NCBI GenBank assembly: GCA_003541985.1
Contig: DPLM01000012.1
Location: forward strand, 1-6,364
DNA: 6,364 nucleotides
Direction: 5' to 3'
Source of the DNA: Deltaproteobacteria bacterium
GTDB lineage: Bacteria > SAR324 > NAC60-12
In this document: positions 6,312 through 6,364 of the stretch, in pieces
Position numbering within the stretch: position 1 is the first letter of the stretch
Layout of the letters: every line of letters begins with the position of its first letter
Made by a program: the position numbers and the translations under genes
Notes under the pieces: generated by a model
What the model was told of the DNA's origin: nothing
Database searches by the model: none
What the model saw: the letters and a program-made list of their open reading frames with translations, nothing else

Positions 6312-6364
6312 ATGAGGGCAAAGCTCAAGTTTGAAGAAGTCGATAATCTTATTGAGAGTGTTGA
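6312..6364 (+). CDS. Possible first 17 codons of a divergent gene, cut by the window end
   Basis: From ATG 6312 the frame is open to the end of the window and reads MRAKLKFEEVDNLIESV, an amphipathic and plausible protein start. The support is thin. It is only 17 codons, it has no Shine-Dalgarno close by (the nearest GGAG is about 25 bases upstream), and the - strand also has an open piece here that would end at TAG near 6313 (NTLNKIIDFFKLELCPH). Either could be a real partial gene or chance. No family is recognised. Confidence 0.2.
   Translation, partial: MRAKLKFEEVDNLIESV

Overview
The window looks like ordinary chromosomal DNA from a Gram-negative bacterium, most likely an uncultured proteobacterium. 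This rests on a secreted protein with a type I signal peptide, a proteobacterial-style DNA polymerase III delta' subunit, a RecD2-type helicase and a HODM-family protein. Base composition is moderate, with AT-rich gaps between genes. The lineage is inferred from gene content only. TGA acts as a normal stop at the ends of four reading frames, so the standard bacterial code is assumed.

Layout. On the + strand, 76-1005 encodes a HODM-family protein (DUF3445, heme-dependent oxidative N-demethylase type). Two inverted repeats lie just upstream of it. A 294-base gene-free gap (1006-1299) follows, between convergent genes. All remaining confident genes are on the - strand. In transcription order, from high to low coordinates, they are: holB (6213-5221); a small secreted protein of unknown function (5224-4769) whose ATG overlaps the holB stop as ATGA; recD2 (from 4712 or 4751 down to 2502); a broken small membrane-protein gene of DUF3955 type (2396-2166) with an in-frame TGA at codon 8; and a TauE/SafE-family membrane transporter (2067-1300). 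The last 150 bases hold the presumed holB promoter and possibly the first codons of a divergent gene.

How the genes relate. holB, the secreted protein and recD2 have the spacing of one operon. Two of them are genome-maintenance proteins: a clamp-loader subunit, and a 5'-3' helicase that typically occurs without RecBC. The exported protein between them has no obvious link to replication. A perfect 7-bp hairpin at the secreted-protein/recD2 junction may separate recD2 expression from the rest. The HODM-family gene and the TauE-like transporter converge, so they are not co-transcribed.

No defence island, CRISPR array, integrase, transposase, tRNA or rRNA is visible. The points most worth a second look are the interrupted DUF3955 frame, the palindrome abutting the HODM gene, the hairpin that bears on the recD2 start, and the uncharacterised secreted protein coupled to holB. 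None of these amounts to a convincing new system.
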